Source of the DNA: Nematostella vectensis
Lineage: Eukaryota > Cnidaria > Anthozoa > Actiniaria > Edwardsiidae
Length of the DNA stretch: 64,000 nucleotides
Assembly (NCBI RefSeq): GCF_932526225.1
Contig: NC_064046.1
Location: 8,767,719 to 8,831,718, forward strand
Direction of reading: 5' to 3'
Shown here: piece after piece, positions 47,301 through 59,076 of the stretch
Layout: each line of letters starts with the position of its first letter
How positions within the stretch are numbered: the first letter of the stretch is position 1
The notes under the pieces: model-generated
The model's input: only the letters and a program-made list of their open reading frames with translations
The model's database searches: none
Told to the model about the DNA's origin: nothing
Position numbers and translations under genes: made by a program

Positions 47301-50300
47301 GCTAAGATGAATGTAGAATTAGCATTAACCCTCAAACATACAGTAGCAAAAAGAAATTATACCAATCGTAATAAAATCAAAAACATTATACCCCAATTTT
47401 TGATGACTTGAAAATAGTACTTTGTTTCTTGGCCCTGGGCAGAAGTGTTGATATTTGTGCTTTTTACCATAGGATCAACTATGGCGTAATCTGGACTCTG
47501 GACTTTCTGCCTATTCCCTGGCGATGTTGAATAATGTCAGCTACAATGTGATTGAGTTTGCCAAGTCGCAGGTTAGAAAGAGAAAGCAATTATTTTCATA
47601 CTCAAGGTCTGCCTTTTAGCTATTTGCCTACAGTATTTACAACACTGGAACCAAAAGTTTGTCAGCTCTAATTTATTCACATACTTTCAAGGCCCTCTAC
47701 CAATCACTGCAACGAGAAGAATATTGAACGATTCTCATGAATATATTCTGTACAAGCAAGCTTGTACTGTACATACATTTTTATAGACCTCATATGAACC
47801 ACAGCAACCTTATTATTTAATAATCTCAGGTGGAATGGATGAGCGATAAAATCATGAAAGCATTTGAAATTGGAAGAAATAACCCCTACCAATTCAGGTA
47901 ACAGTGAAGACATATCTTACATAGCAATCTGCAATCGTGAATTGACAACACCCCGAATATACAATCTCTTAGGGGTAACAATTGCTGTTGACCACACATT
48001 GCTATCCCTTAGGGTTAAAATTAATTTTGCAGACAGGAGTCACTTCTAACCCTAACCCGTGAAATATAGAATAACCTAAAACAGCAATTTTTTTGTCTGG
48101 CTTAGAGAGTAGTTCATTAATTAAAGCAATTTATTTTGTTGCTTGACTTTTAGTTTATGAAATATTAGATACTGTCATCTGTGTCACTGTCTGTTGCTTG
48201 ACTTTTAATTTTGACATATTAGATACTGTCATCTGTGTCACAGCCTAGCAGACCTTGCCAGAGTTCCTGAGCCTAAGGTACCATTGGTTTTTTTAGCTAG
48301 GGTTATACATATCCCTCTCTCAGCGAACAAGGGTACTCACAAGTAAAACTTTTGTGTAAAGAGGGAATCCAAGGGATTTTATGGGTTTTTTCGTGTTGAA
48401 TGTGTTCATTTTTAATTTTGTTTACTTGGAACCATCTCAGGTGTGTTGTGTGGTCGGACATGAGTCATATGGCTGCTACCTGTGGTGGCTTCTAGGCCTT
48501 TGTCCGACCACCTTGTATCTGTTTCAACTATGAATAGGGGGAGGGAGGAATTAATGTGTATACAAGAAAGGCATATTGTCTCTATAGCTGGTTTACATCA
48601 ACCATTTACATTAATCAATCATCAATCATTTACATCAACCATTTACATTAATCAATCATCAATCATTTACATCAACCATTGTGTAGTTCCAGAAAATATC
48701 CATACCCCCCATGGAGGGGGTCGGAGGTATGACCCCCCACCCCTCTGGAATTTCCAAACCCCTAGAAAATAATAAATACAGTAACTGTTCATGAAAAAGG
48801 GCATTTTCCCCCCTCCACCCACTACCCCTCTGGGAATTCCTGGACGTTTGAACCCCCTGCCCCCCGGAATTTCCAATCCCCTCCATGAGGGGGGGGGGGA
48901 TGGATATTTTCTGGAACTACACATTTAAAGCCACACTGTCACCAGTTTACTTCCGGTTGAATCTCTGATGATTTTTCATGGAAAAGGTGAAAATGTGAAA
49001 TAAAAAATTATAAAAGCAGTGTGTCTATTGGAAGTTTCTTCTAGGGAGTGACTGATAATTTAGGGCAGATGGCCTGTTTAATTGTGCTGATTCTAATTAG
49101 ATTTTTTTTGCCTTTTGTCAGTTGGGGTTTCCGTCGACCCTCCAGAAGTAAACTGGTGACAATGCAGCTTTGACTCATTGACTGCAGCTTACCCTTTTGT
49201 GCAGAGCTTTCTATGTCCACATGTTTTCTTTGTTTTCTGTGCAGGAGGGTAACTGTAGCTTGTATTATAAATTCCTATTGTAAATATTCTCCCTCCCCCC
49301 CCCCCCCCCATTTAAAGTGTTAATCTCTTGTTTAATTGCACCCTGCTGTCCCTGTCTTCAGGTTGTATTAGCAAGCATGATGGATCTCACAGCAGGATTC
49401 TCCCGTGATTTATTTGTTGAGTGGGCAGACAACCCTAAGAACACTGTCATATTTACAGCACGTTCCTCCCCGGGGACCCTTGCTCGCACTTTGATTGACA
49501 ACCTGGAACTAAAACAAGTAGAACTTGAGGTATGTGTGAGTCCGTGGCTTAGATTTTTTGCTATTATCGGCTAGTTAAAGGACTTGGGAAGTCAGGCCTT
49601 GAAGTTCAGAGTTTAGTCCAAGGCACATATTGTGTGCAACTAATGTCATATTTTAGTCCAGCGGCGTAGCCAGGATTTTCAACAGGAGGGAGCCAACAAG
49701 GGACTTTCAAGGCATTTTCTCCTGAATTTTAGATAATGCCTCATACATTTACTGTATTTTTGGCTGCCTGGGTCCCTCAGGCCACCCCCCTGTCTTCCAT
49801 CACTGGGTTATATACATGTAATAAAACCCTGAGGTTTAGAACATCACTGTAGTCCATCACTGGGTTATAAACATATAATAAAACCCTGAGGTTTAGAACA
49901 GACTTGGTACATACACCCTTTCCTTCTTACTTGTTTACAAGCAAATTTATTATATTAATTGTTCATATCTCAAAAAAAGTATTGTTGCAAATGTGATCAT
50001 TTTTTGGGAAAGAAAATTGTTTGCTATAGCTTCTTGGTTGTGGTTAATTCCCCATCAGTGTTGCAAATTCTTTTGGCTTAAAATTAGCCACAGTGGCTCG
50101 TGCCCTCAAGATCCTAGCGCACACAGAGAATACCAAGCCTGAAATGCCTCATTTATCAACTGCTCAACAAATGGCTTGTTTCAGTATACTTGTTGTAAAC
50201 CTTGGCTTTTTATTTCCAGGTCAAACAGAGGGTCCGTCTTGGGGGGGAGGAGCTTGAGCGCTATTTAGAGGAGAACAAGAAAAAGGAAAAGGAGTTACAT

Positions 50301-53300
50301 GCTGTTGACGGCATGCCCAGGTATGTATAGAGCTTTCAGACATTTTTGGAGTTTTTTTTATACAAATTGGGTTGTGTAGGAATTAAGCTGCCTAGGGATT
50401 GGACTGTCTAGGGATAGTGCTGTCTAGTAATAAGGCTGTCCAGGAATGGGGCTATCCAGGAATAGAGCTATCTAGGAATTGAGCTGTCTAGGGATTGAGT
50501 TGTCTAAGAATTGAGCTGTCAAAGAATTGAGCTGTCTAGGGATTGAGTTGTCTAGGAATTGAGCTGTCTAGGGATCGAGCTGTCTAGGGATTGAGCTGTC
50601 AAAGAATTGAGCTGTCTAGGGATTGAGTTGTCTAGGAATTGAGCTGTCTAGGGATTGAGTTGTCTAGGAATTGAGCTGTCAAAGAATTGAGCTGTCTAGG
50701 GATTGACTTGTCTAGGAATTGAGCTGTCAAAGAATTGAGCTGTCTAGGGATCAAGTTGTCTAGGAATTGAGCTATCCTGTACTTGCTATTAGTACCTTGG
50801 TTGCCGAGGATGACAGTGACAGTGAGGTGGAGGACGAGGTTGCAAGTGGCGCACGGCATGATCTCATGATGGCAGAACAAAAGGTATGTACCACATCCAG
50901 CCTTGTTGGGAAGCAGTGCTAGGGAAAGATACAAGAATACAAAATATACCTTCTATCTTTCAAAATTATGGCACACAAAACTTTGATTTATTTGCTATAA
51001 ATGTTTCCTCGTCAGTAGCAGGTGTTGTATCTTCATATAGCATCCCTTAGTTGAAATATCTTACGTGTTACTCAGAGTGGGCGTAAGAGCAGTTTCTTCA
51101 AGCAAGCGAGGTCCTTCCCAATGTTCCCTTGCCATGAAGAGAAGGCTAAGTGGGATGACTACGGCGAGTTCATCAGGTAAACTCTTGATGCTTTTGTGTT
51201 CACCAATCCTGAGGGTTATCAATTACCAATAACTACAACATAAGGCTAACCTTTAGAATTGTTCATGCAGTGAAAGAGGTTTTTAAAAGAATAATGTTCC
51301 TGGCTAACTTAGGGGTACTTTAATTTTAAGCATTTGATCTTATTCACATGTAAATTTACCCATATACTGTAAGTATTGGATGATTACTATGAACTTCTAG
51401 ACCTGAAGACTATATGCAGAGAGAGTTATCAGCAACAGAGGAAGAGAAGCAGAAAGTTGTAAGTGACATTTGAAGTATATTACAGTAACTTCCACCAGCC
51501 CTTACCTTAATTTAATGTTGGTTTTTCTTGAATAAGCTAAGAAATTATAAGATAGATCAAGTATCATGTAGTTTTTTCCTGGTTGGGGTTGTGCCCTATA
51601 TGGTTGTGAATTAACAGTTTTATAATTCATTGATAAAGTATGCTAGGTTATATACTTGCCTTTGTTCTTCTCTCACTTTTACCATAAGCAAATATTACTT
51701 TAATTTAAAAAAAAATATTACCTTAATTATACCTTAAAAATATTACCTTAATTTAAAGAAGCAAAGAAAACATTCTTCAGTTCCTTTAAGTTCCTTGCTT
51801 AAACAAGGCCAATCAAGACAGCATTTTATGCTCCTGCTCAATGCTGAGTCATACAAAGAACCCATTTCCATTGGCTAATTCAAGCAAGTAACCAAAAGAT
51901 GATTTCAATCAAATTTGTCAATAACTTATCTCACTTCATTTGTGGATTGCTTTTTTGAAGTTTACTAGTGATTACTGTAGCTATTGTATTTTTAATGATA
52001 ACCAATAACAAAGGAGTGGTTGATCACCATTCTTTAACAATGACTTTGTTTATTGCAGGAGCAACAAAAAACTGAGTCCGTGGATGCAGAGCTCTTGGCA
52101 TCCCAAGGTATGGAGCATGGAGAACATTCAGCAAAATATATTTTGAGATTGCAAGATGTGTATTCTTGACCAAATGTACAAAGGCCAAACAATATTGTTA
52201 AAGTATTATGTATTTTATAGGAGATCTCTCCAAGGTCCCTACCAAGTGTATCTCCCAAAAGAAGACTGTTAGCATCAGGTTGGTAATGTGCACCTGGTAA
52301 ACTATAGCAACAGGGGGTGCAGGAACACACCCTCGGCCACATTCAAAAATCCCCAGATTTCTTTAAATTATTTTCACATGTCTATACCTTCACATATCCC
52401 CTCCTCCCACTTCAACAAATTGTGGCCACATGCCTACTGCAGGAGAATGACCATGCTTTGTTTCTCAAAGCTTTAAAAAAAAATCTACTTTATGATGGTT
52501 TACTTCTGCCTTGGACTGTCTTTCTGTTCTTAATGAGGGGGTTGTCTTCTTTCTGTCATTTTTTCCCCTCAGTTTTTTTTAGTTCTGTTACATGCCACAT
52601 AGCACTTACTGTAACAAAAACTCTCCCTAACACAAGCCTAAGATTACATAGACGGCTCCAGACCCTCCCTCTCCGGAGCCCCTGGTGTGACGCCCTAAGT
52701 CCCTAATGATGCCTTTGCATGCTTACTCTTACAAACTTGTGACTTTCCAGGTGTACATTGGCTTTTATAGACTTCGAGGGACGTTCTGACGGAGAATCCA
52801 TCAAGCGTATCCTGAATCTTGTGAACCCCAGGAAACTGGTAGGTTTAAATATTTTCACAATGGAATAAGGTACTTGTTTGAGTTGTTATCTGTTATGGTT
52901 TTGCTGATGTAATCAATGACAGAGGAGGTGCCCATCACGAATCACGAGGTTATTTTTCAGGCTTTCAAGAATCATTAATTTAAAAAAGAAGCTTGCACCA
53001 ATCACGGTTTTAACTTTTGCTTTGCTCATGATTATATGATTTAATATACAATCACTTGGAGACCCAATGCAGCTTAACCCGCAAATCTGTTTTATTGACC
53101 AACAATCTATATAAAGTTCATGTTTATTCAGAAATATATTACATGTATGTGTGTTTTAATTATTCTCTGCGCCTACTGTCACGTTTCATGAAAGTAAAAT
53201 ACCCAAATCACGGACCGCAATATAGTACTCTATCATGAGTCAAGTTTATTATAAGGCTTTTTCGCGAAACACAGATTAAATTTAGGGCCAATCAGGAATC

Positions 53301-56300
53301 ACGAAAATACTCTTCATCACCCTGCAATGAGTGTTCATACTCGAGGTAAAAACATTAGGCATTTGCATTGCCAAGTGATGCTAAGGAAGTCATGACTTCT
53401 TATAATCACTGTTGGCCCCTTGCATTCTAGACTGATTTTCCTATTCAAAACCCTGATACCACTAGTCTGAAATGCACACCTTCAAGAATTAGGCTTTTCA
53501 GTGAATTTTTCCTTAATCATCCTTAAATTTTTATAAATGCTGGGACAAAAGCTACATGACACTTACTAAAAGTTGCAATTGAAAGTTAAAGGGATCATCT
53601 GCCTGATGTGTAATGAGCTTTTTGAAACATTTTGTTCAGTCATGTTTACTGATATCATTTTGTTGTTCCAGGTTCTAGTCCATGGGGACTCCAAGTCCAC
53701 CCAGCATTTGGCGGATTACTGTCAGTCAAGCAGCAGCATCCAAGTGAGTCAGGTGTTCACGCCTGCTGTGGGGGAGACGGTGGAGGCAACTGGAGAGAGG
53801 CACATTTACCAGGTAATGATGATGATGGCGATGGTGATAATGATTTATTACCAGTTCAGTATAACCACTCAACTGTTCAGTTCAACTGTTAAGAGGAAGA
53901 ATAAAATTACTTAATTACCTATCTACTTTACATAGTACCTTTTGAACATATTTACAATTTACTGTTGATATAGTATTAAACAGCACTGGACCAAAAGTAT
54001 GGACTGTTCTAATGTATTCACGCTCCTTTGAAACTTTTCAACAGGTCTGAATTAGAAACTGTGTTGGAAGGTGTTCGCTAGGGGTTGTATGACTAATGTA
54101 GTAGTAGCAGAAGATTTTGGGTACATCTAGCAATTTCAAGCACTTCACTTGTTGCATGAGCTGCACAATACGGTCTTTTATCCCTGTATTCTCAATACAA
54201 ATTGGAATAGACTACGCTGTTATTGGGTGATTGTTGTTGAGTGACATGGCCATTCTTGAAACTAGACTATAACCACTTTTAGTAGAGTAGACCACCACAT
54301 ACACAGCTGAGTATTCTGCCATGCCATAATACCGTAGGGGTATTTCAACATGATCCTGGGTTGAGCGCTAACCTGGGCTAGCTTGTTTTGATTTACATGA
54401 GCCAGGTCAACCCACACAATTCCCACAATGCTTGCAATACAGGCTAGCTTTTGGCTGTTTCTGAAGACAGAGATCTTGATATAAGCCCAATTAGGCTAGT
54501 GAATGTGTGTTTACACAAGAAAGTTGTGAATGTGGCAGTTTTCAACCAGGGACAACCCCATCTGAGAACTGGGATGCCCGGGATGAAAATTGAGCCAAGT
54601 TAGAGCTGGGTACATGTAAACGTTACTGGAGGTTATGAGAAGAATGGCTGACCCGGGCTAGGCCACTAGTCTGGATTGGCGCTCAACCTGGAATCATGTA
54701 AAGATACTCTAACACAAGATCACCACCTATTGTACTACATCTATCTATTCCGCCACGCCAAAATACAGCAGGACTAAATCACTGCCAACACTCTCCAAAG
54801 AGTGATACCATCTTGGGGCAACAACAACGCAAGTCCCAGGTTCCAAATCCAGCACTCTGTCCGTGTCCCTTGGCTCCGCTGTGGTACCAACTATAAAAAG
54901 GCCCTGGCCCTCAACACACATGAAGGCCTCGTATTTTGACTCGTGCACATGTCGTTCTACAGAGGCCGCTTTAGGTATTACCCCCTGAGAGAACCCGGTA
55001 ATACGGGGTATTGAATTCGGTCCAAATATAGTTCTTTTCCTAACTCGTGATTCTCTAGGTCCATGAGAAAGGAGTTTCTCGCTCGAGTTTTCAAGTTTGC
55101 TATAGAGGAAGCCATCTTGGATTTGCCATCTATCTTGTTCCGATTGTGACGTGTTTGAAACCTGTTTGGTTATGGATAGAAACAGTTCTAGAAGTTTCAC
55201 GAGTCCCAGACAAAATACCAGTCTTTTGACCCAAAGACTTGATGAACTCGAAAACCAACTGTAGTCCATTTTGTTTTCGAAATTTTGATTTTGCAAGTCG
55301 GGTCCAGCTCTCACCTGACACAGGAAACCCGGCATAGTTATACTTTTGTTTTGACTATTTTTGTACCCGTATTTTAATGCTAAAGAAATTCGGCTACATC
55401 TTGCCTCTAGCCAGCATCGGACTGATATTAAAGCGAAATTCAAATCGAGACGACATTTGCTTTCAAAAGTTGGAGAGGAAAAATAAAAGTACGCCTGACA
55501 CAAATACTTGACGCGACGCCTGCCGCCCCTATTCAGGCCGCTGTCAAAATAGTCGGCTGTCCATTTTCCAATGACTCGCGTGGTGGCACAATCAAGTGCC
55601 CAAATCAAATTATAAACAGCATTTATGTAAAAACAAAACTACATTTGTGTTATATGCAAGGGTAATAATTTTAGTAACGACGAACCCCGGTGAAGGTAAC
55701 TTTATGCTAAATGATTTGAAACGCAAGGATAGTTCACGGCTCAGGAGACTTACGGTGTATATGACTGCAGATCCACACATTTCTACAGGATATTCACATC
55801 ACCAATTTACTACAGTCTCTTTCTTCTAAATAGACAAACCTCTGCTTGAACACAAATGCCATTATTTGATAAGCTCACTCGATCAACAACTCGCGGGAAG
55901 TACCGCAAACAATCCCAAGCTTTTTTCGTGCTTTTTTTATGCCTAGAATATTTGGCGCCTGGCCTGTCTAACAATTTGATAGCTACTACTAATGATGTCT
56001 GTAGCATCAAGCAGCTTCTATGACATCAATATTTCCAGCGCCTTTGGTAAAACTAGTAGATCGATCTTCGTTTCGAAAAACGATACCAATGAGAAATAAA
56101 TACACGCAATTACCTGCCCGGGCAAGGCATTTGAACATCAGAGTATCAGGCGGAATTTTAATTTTTCCGAAGAAAATGAGGGGAGTAAAATATATTTTTT
56201 TAATGTTATAGAAAACGATTCTCTGATTCTGCTAACGCAAGGTCAAAAGCAGTTTTGGAGTCCGCTATTACTCAACGAGCAGTCGACGGGTTAGGGTACT

Positions 56301-59076
56301 ATATATAGCTGAACCAATCAGCGCGCCCCATTCAAGTGCCCTTGGTTTTTTGTACCAATCAGGAGCCATGCCAAAATCCGGCATGAGAACATGCGATTTG
56401 AACAGTACTTGTATCAGGCCCTTGTCTTGTTTCTCGCAGGCGCGATAGAAACATAGGAGGGCCTGATACTCAGGTTAGACGCGGGAGAATTTTTAAACCT
56501 TATATAAATGTAATACGTGCTTAAAATAGAAAAAAAATTCGACACCTTAGATCCTGTCCCCACGTATCCGTTTTCGTTTGAAAACGCAACCTTTTTGTTC
56601 CGTTTTCAAAAAAGATTCGCGTCCACAAGAAGCGTTTTCATTTTGATACAACCCGTCCCCACTAAAACGCAAAAACGATACGAGAACGATAACAAGCTCT
56701 ACAGCGCATGCGTACTCGCGCGCCAAGTGGACTGGACCTGAGCTATCACGCCATCGTTATCGAAAGGTTCCGTTTTCGTCCGTCCCCACGTCACCGAAAG
56801 GGTATCGTTTTTAAATTGTTCCACTCTGGAGATCGTTTTCCAATTGTTCCGTTTTCGGTCATCGTTTTCGCGTTTCCGTGTGGACGATACCCGTAGCCGT
56901 ATCAAAAAGGTTGCGTTTTCAAACGAAAACGGATACGTGGGGACGGGGTCTTAATGCCACATAATAACATATAACACATAAATAATATATAGTACAATTA
57001 ATACACCATCCAGAGGCGGACCCAGGATATCGATATGGGGGGTGGATAATGGTCGGATAGACGGCTTATAACTGATCTAGTGGTTCTGGGTAAGTCACTA
57101 CGAAGATCTTACATATTTCAAGCTGAATTGGATTTGTCGCGTCAGCAAAGTCAAGCAGGCAAAGGCACATAGACAGTACCAACCCCCCCCCCCCCCCCCC
57201 CCCCGCTCCCTGTATCCGCCGCTGCCATCTGAAAATTTGGATTTTTTCCCAGGTAAAATTGCGTGACGCGTTGGTGAGCTCGTTACAGTTCGCGCAGGCA
57301 CGTGACGCAGAGCTCGCGTGGATTGATGGGCAGTTGGACATGAAGCTGGCTCCAGCCAATCAGGACTTGATGGGCGACAAGCCCGGTGAGGAGAAGATGG
57401 AGACTGATCAGGACGAGGCGCTAGATACTGTACCAGTATTGGAGCAGAACACGTCTAGTAAGGTAGGGGCAAAGTTTTTAAAAGACAGGTAGGGTAACAC
57501 CATTAAATTGATGGCTAAATTAGTGCTAGCAAAGTATTGTGCCGACGTTATGAATATGCGCCATCCCACCCCTGAATATCTTGTTCCGTTGATTGACATA
57601 TCGAAAGTTGCGGTCTCGTGTTTACGATAAACGCGTTTGTTTCAATAATTGATAGATGTCAGCCACGTGTCTATGTCCAGGATTCGTAGATCTCAGGTCA
57701 CGTGCCTGTGTAACGTTTGACAAATCTCAGGTCAAGCTTTTGTGTTTATGATCTTCAGATCGCGTGTTTATCATAATGATTGGTAGATACCTCCTCTTAC
57801 GTGTGTGTTTAATGATTGACAGATCGCAGGTAACGTTTTCATTTTAATGATTGGTAGATCAGGTCACGTATTTGTTTTAATGATTGACAGATCGCAGGTC
57901 ACGTGTCCGTGTTTATTAATGAGCCCCGCCTCTCCGACTTCAAGCAAGTGCTCAACAAGGCAGGCATTCAGGCGGAGTTCGCAGGCGGAGTCCTCATATG
58001 CAACAACGTGGTGTGCGTGCGTAGGGTGAGTCACCCAGGCTGCCTGCTGAGTAAGGCTTCGTTCTCACTAGGACGCAACGCGCATTATTTTCAGGCCCGT
58101 AGCCAGGATTTTGAGCGGGGTAATTCGTTTTTCCATTTCAGAGGACCAAATTTCCGGTATACCCCTCTCCTCGCCTTATTACATTAGGTAATCAATCCTG
58201 TATTTAAAATGTTATTAATAGGGTGCCTTTTAACATATAGCGATAATAATAAAGATAATTATTATAAAAAGATTTTTATAGTCATTTTAAAGACATATTG
58301 ATGTGTACGGTATATCTCTAGCCAAACGTTATATATTTTTGTTTGTTTTGAACCCCCCTAACCCCCCCCCCCCCCCACCCTGGCTACGGGCCTGATTTTC
58401 CCATTCTCACTGCAACCTACGCGCAAGAGAAAGCTGCTGGATTTTCTTTCGCTTGTGTCTGGCCGATTTTTACTTGTGTTGCGCTTGGGTTTGTTCTTGC
58501 TATTGCGCTTGCCTCCTAGTGTGAACCAGTCATTAAATAGCATGACTAGAACATCTACAGGCAAGCTAGAAAAACTACATATACGGCGTGGTGGAATCAC
58601 AAAAATGAATCAACACAAGGTTGACGTGGTCTGTTTTACGTATCTCTGAATATAGTGTAGCCTATATAAGTGAAGCCAACGAAATACTATTCTGCCTTTT
58701 GCATGTTGAAATTGTTTTGGCCGCTGTGTTCTTTGCTGGGAAAATTATACACCTATAGTATAAAAAAAAACGTTCTTTTCAACTTAGTTTTCAAATAGGT
58801 GTAAAACACACAATTTTAATTGTTAATTCATTCCTCAGTAGCGAATAGAACCATTAAGGTCCTAATTTTTTTATGTCATTACGAAGTTCTCCTTCGAGAA
58901 ACCTGTATTATACCCTAGTTTTTTCTACCGGTTTGGTTTATCAGTGTTTCGTCCATGACAATGTCGTGATTTTACCTTTGCAGAACGAGACGGGTCGAGT
59001 CGGACTCGAGGGAACTGTTTGCGAAGACTACTACACGATTCGGGACCTTCTGTATTCACAATATGCTATTGTCTAG
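44397..59076 (+). CDS. CPSF2: Cleavage and polyadenylation specificity factor subunit 2 (CPSF100)
   Basis: Catalytically inactive partner of CPSF73 in the mRNA 3'-end cleavage complex. Twenty exons: 44397-44545, 45470-45629, 46137-46242, 46460-46705, 46865-46953, 47473-47571, 47830-47897, 48223-48277, 49362-49529, 50220-50320, 50793-50883, 51076-51176, 51401-51458, 52059-52107, 52221-52278, 52751-52838, 53672-53812, 57253-57462, 57891-58025, 58984-59076. All phases join; 754 residues (human 782). Marks are [23 protein letters not shown] in place of the HxHxDH active site (as in all CPSF100), [26 protein letters not shown], the acidic linker [10 protein letters not shown] and the terminal [12 protein letters not shown]. 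Three exon edges (exons 8, 19, 20) lie in tandem duplications. A cupin gene is nested antisense in intron 17. Confidence 0.97.
45757..45823 (+). repeat. tRNA-like SINE fragment in CPSF2 intron 2
   Basis: A-box-like TAACTAAGTGG (45761-45771) and B-box-like GGTTTAAACC (45804-45813) at tRNA-like spacing. Stems are poor, so a SINE or tRNA relic is likelier than a gene. Confidence 0.35.
48141..48241 (+). repeat. 55-bp duplication of CPSF2 exon 8 acceptor
   Basis: GCTTGACTTTTA...ATATTAG|ATACTGTCATCTGTGTCAC occurs twice, 55 bp apart. Only the second copy continues into coding sequence (exon 8, from 48223). Confidence 0.85.
48681..48922. mobile_element. 242-bp inverted-repeat element in CPSF2 intron 8
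   Basis: Ends GTGTAGTTCCAGAAAATATC and its complement are nearly perfect over about 24 bp. The interior is C/G-run rich and also partly palindromic. Flanking ATT on each side may be the target duplication. No ORF of its own. Confidence 0.75.
49659..49800 (+). mobile_element. Fragment of the GTAGCCAGG short-element family
   Basis: Begins CAGCGGCGTAGCCAGGATT, as the inverted right end of the element at 931-1089, and contains TTACTGTATTTTTGGCTGC. The other end is lost. Confidence 0.55.
50382..50773 (+). repeat. 16-bp minisatellite abutting CPSF2 exon 11
   Basis: About 24 units of GAGCTGTCTAGGGATT and variants (GAGTTGTCTAGGAATT, GAGCTGTCAAAGAATT). The array stops about 20 bases before the exon 11 acceptor at 50793, so it occupies the usual branch-point zone. 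Confidence 0.9.
54336..54712. mobile_element. MITE-like inverted-repeat element in CPSF2 intron 17
   Basis: Left end GGGTATTTCAACATGATCC then TGGGTTGAGCGC; the right end carries the complement (GCGCTCAACCTGGAATCATG). Arms of about 40 bp with mismatches enclose about 290 bp without an ORF. It lies just 3' of the nested cupin gene. Confidence 0.65.
54745..55335 (-). CDS. Single-domain cupin protein nested antisense in CPSF2 intron 17
   Basis: An intronless frame. The start at MPGF (55335) gives 196 residues; an in-frame ATG at 55608 would add 91 residues that look like translated leader. The C-terminal half has both cupin motifs: [20 protein letters not shown] (HxH, Glu, Gly of motif 1) and [17 protein letters not shown] (motif 2 with its His). 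A metal site in a small beta-barrel is therefore likely. Near the N-terminus, [20 protein letters not shown] is a probable membrane anchor. Substrate unknown. Lack of introns and the nested position could reflect retrocopying, but the frame is intact. Confidence 0.7.
   Translation of the reverse strand: MPGFLCQVRAGPDLQNQNFENKMDYSWFSSSSSLWVKRLVFCLGLVKLLELFLSITKQVSNTSQSEQDRWQIQDGFLYSKLENSSEKLLSHGPRESRVRKRTIFGPNSIPRITGFSQGVIPKAASVERHVHESKYEAFMCVEGQGLFIVGTTAEPRDTDRVLDLEPGTCVVVAPRWYHSLESVGSDLVLLYFGVAE
56550..56950. mobile_element. 401-bp MITE, PIF/Harbinger-like, TTA target duplication
   Basis: Ends GATCCTGTCCCCACGTATCC and GACCCCGTCCCCACGTATCC (inverted) continue in near-perfect complement for about 45 bp. 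TTA flanks both sides (56547-56549, 56951-56953). The interior has further GTTTTCG-rich palindromic parts and no transposase. Confidence 0.8.
57012..57228. mobile_element. Short G/C-run inverted-repeat element before CPSF2 exon 18
   Basis: CAGAGGCGGACCCAGGA at left and TCCCTGTATCCGCCGCTG at right are imperfect inverted copies. A C-run of over 20 bases lies at about 57183-57204. It ends about 25 bases before exon 18. Confidence 0.55.
57645..57917 (+). repeat. Degenerate ~45-bp array that includes the start of CPSF2 exon 19
   Basis: At least five units share GATTGACAGATCGCAGGTCACGTGT...GTTTAATGA-type sequence. The last unit is the real acceptor and first 27 or so bases of exon 19 (from 57891). 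An upstream unit has an intact decoy ATTGACAG|ATCGCAGG at 57815-57830. Confidence 0.75.
58092..58394. mobile_element. 303-bp inverted-repeat element, GTAGCCAGG family
   Basis: CAGGCCCGTAGCCAGG (58092-58107) and CCTGGCTACGGGCCTG (58379-58394) are exact inverted copies. ATTTT precedes and follows the element as a possible target duplication. It lies in the last intron of CPSF2. Confidence 0.75.
58530..58655. repeat. Dispersed repeat, ACAGGCAAGCT family, copy 3
   Basis: Contains CTACAGGCAAGCTAGAAAAA and AATCAACACAAGGTTGACG, as in copies near 5370 and 22570. It is in the last CPSF2 intron. Confidence 0.6.

Noticed and set aside
48482..48924. ORFs with PPPLWNF or GGRGFKRPG
   Set aside because: Generated by the G/C-run inverted-repeat element in CPSF2 intron 8.
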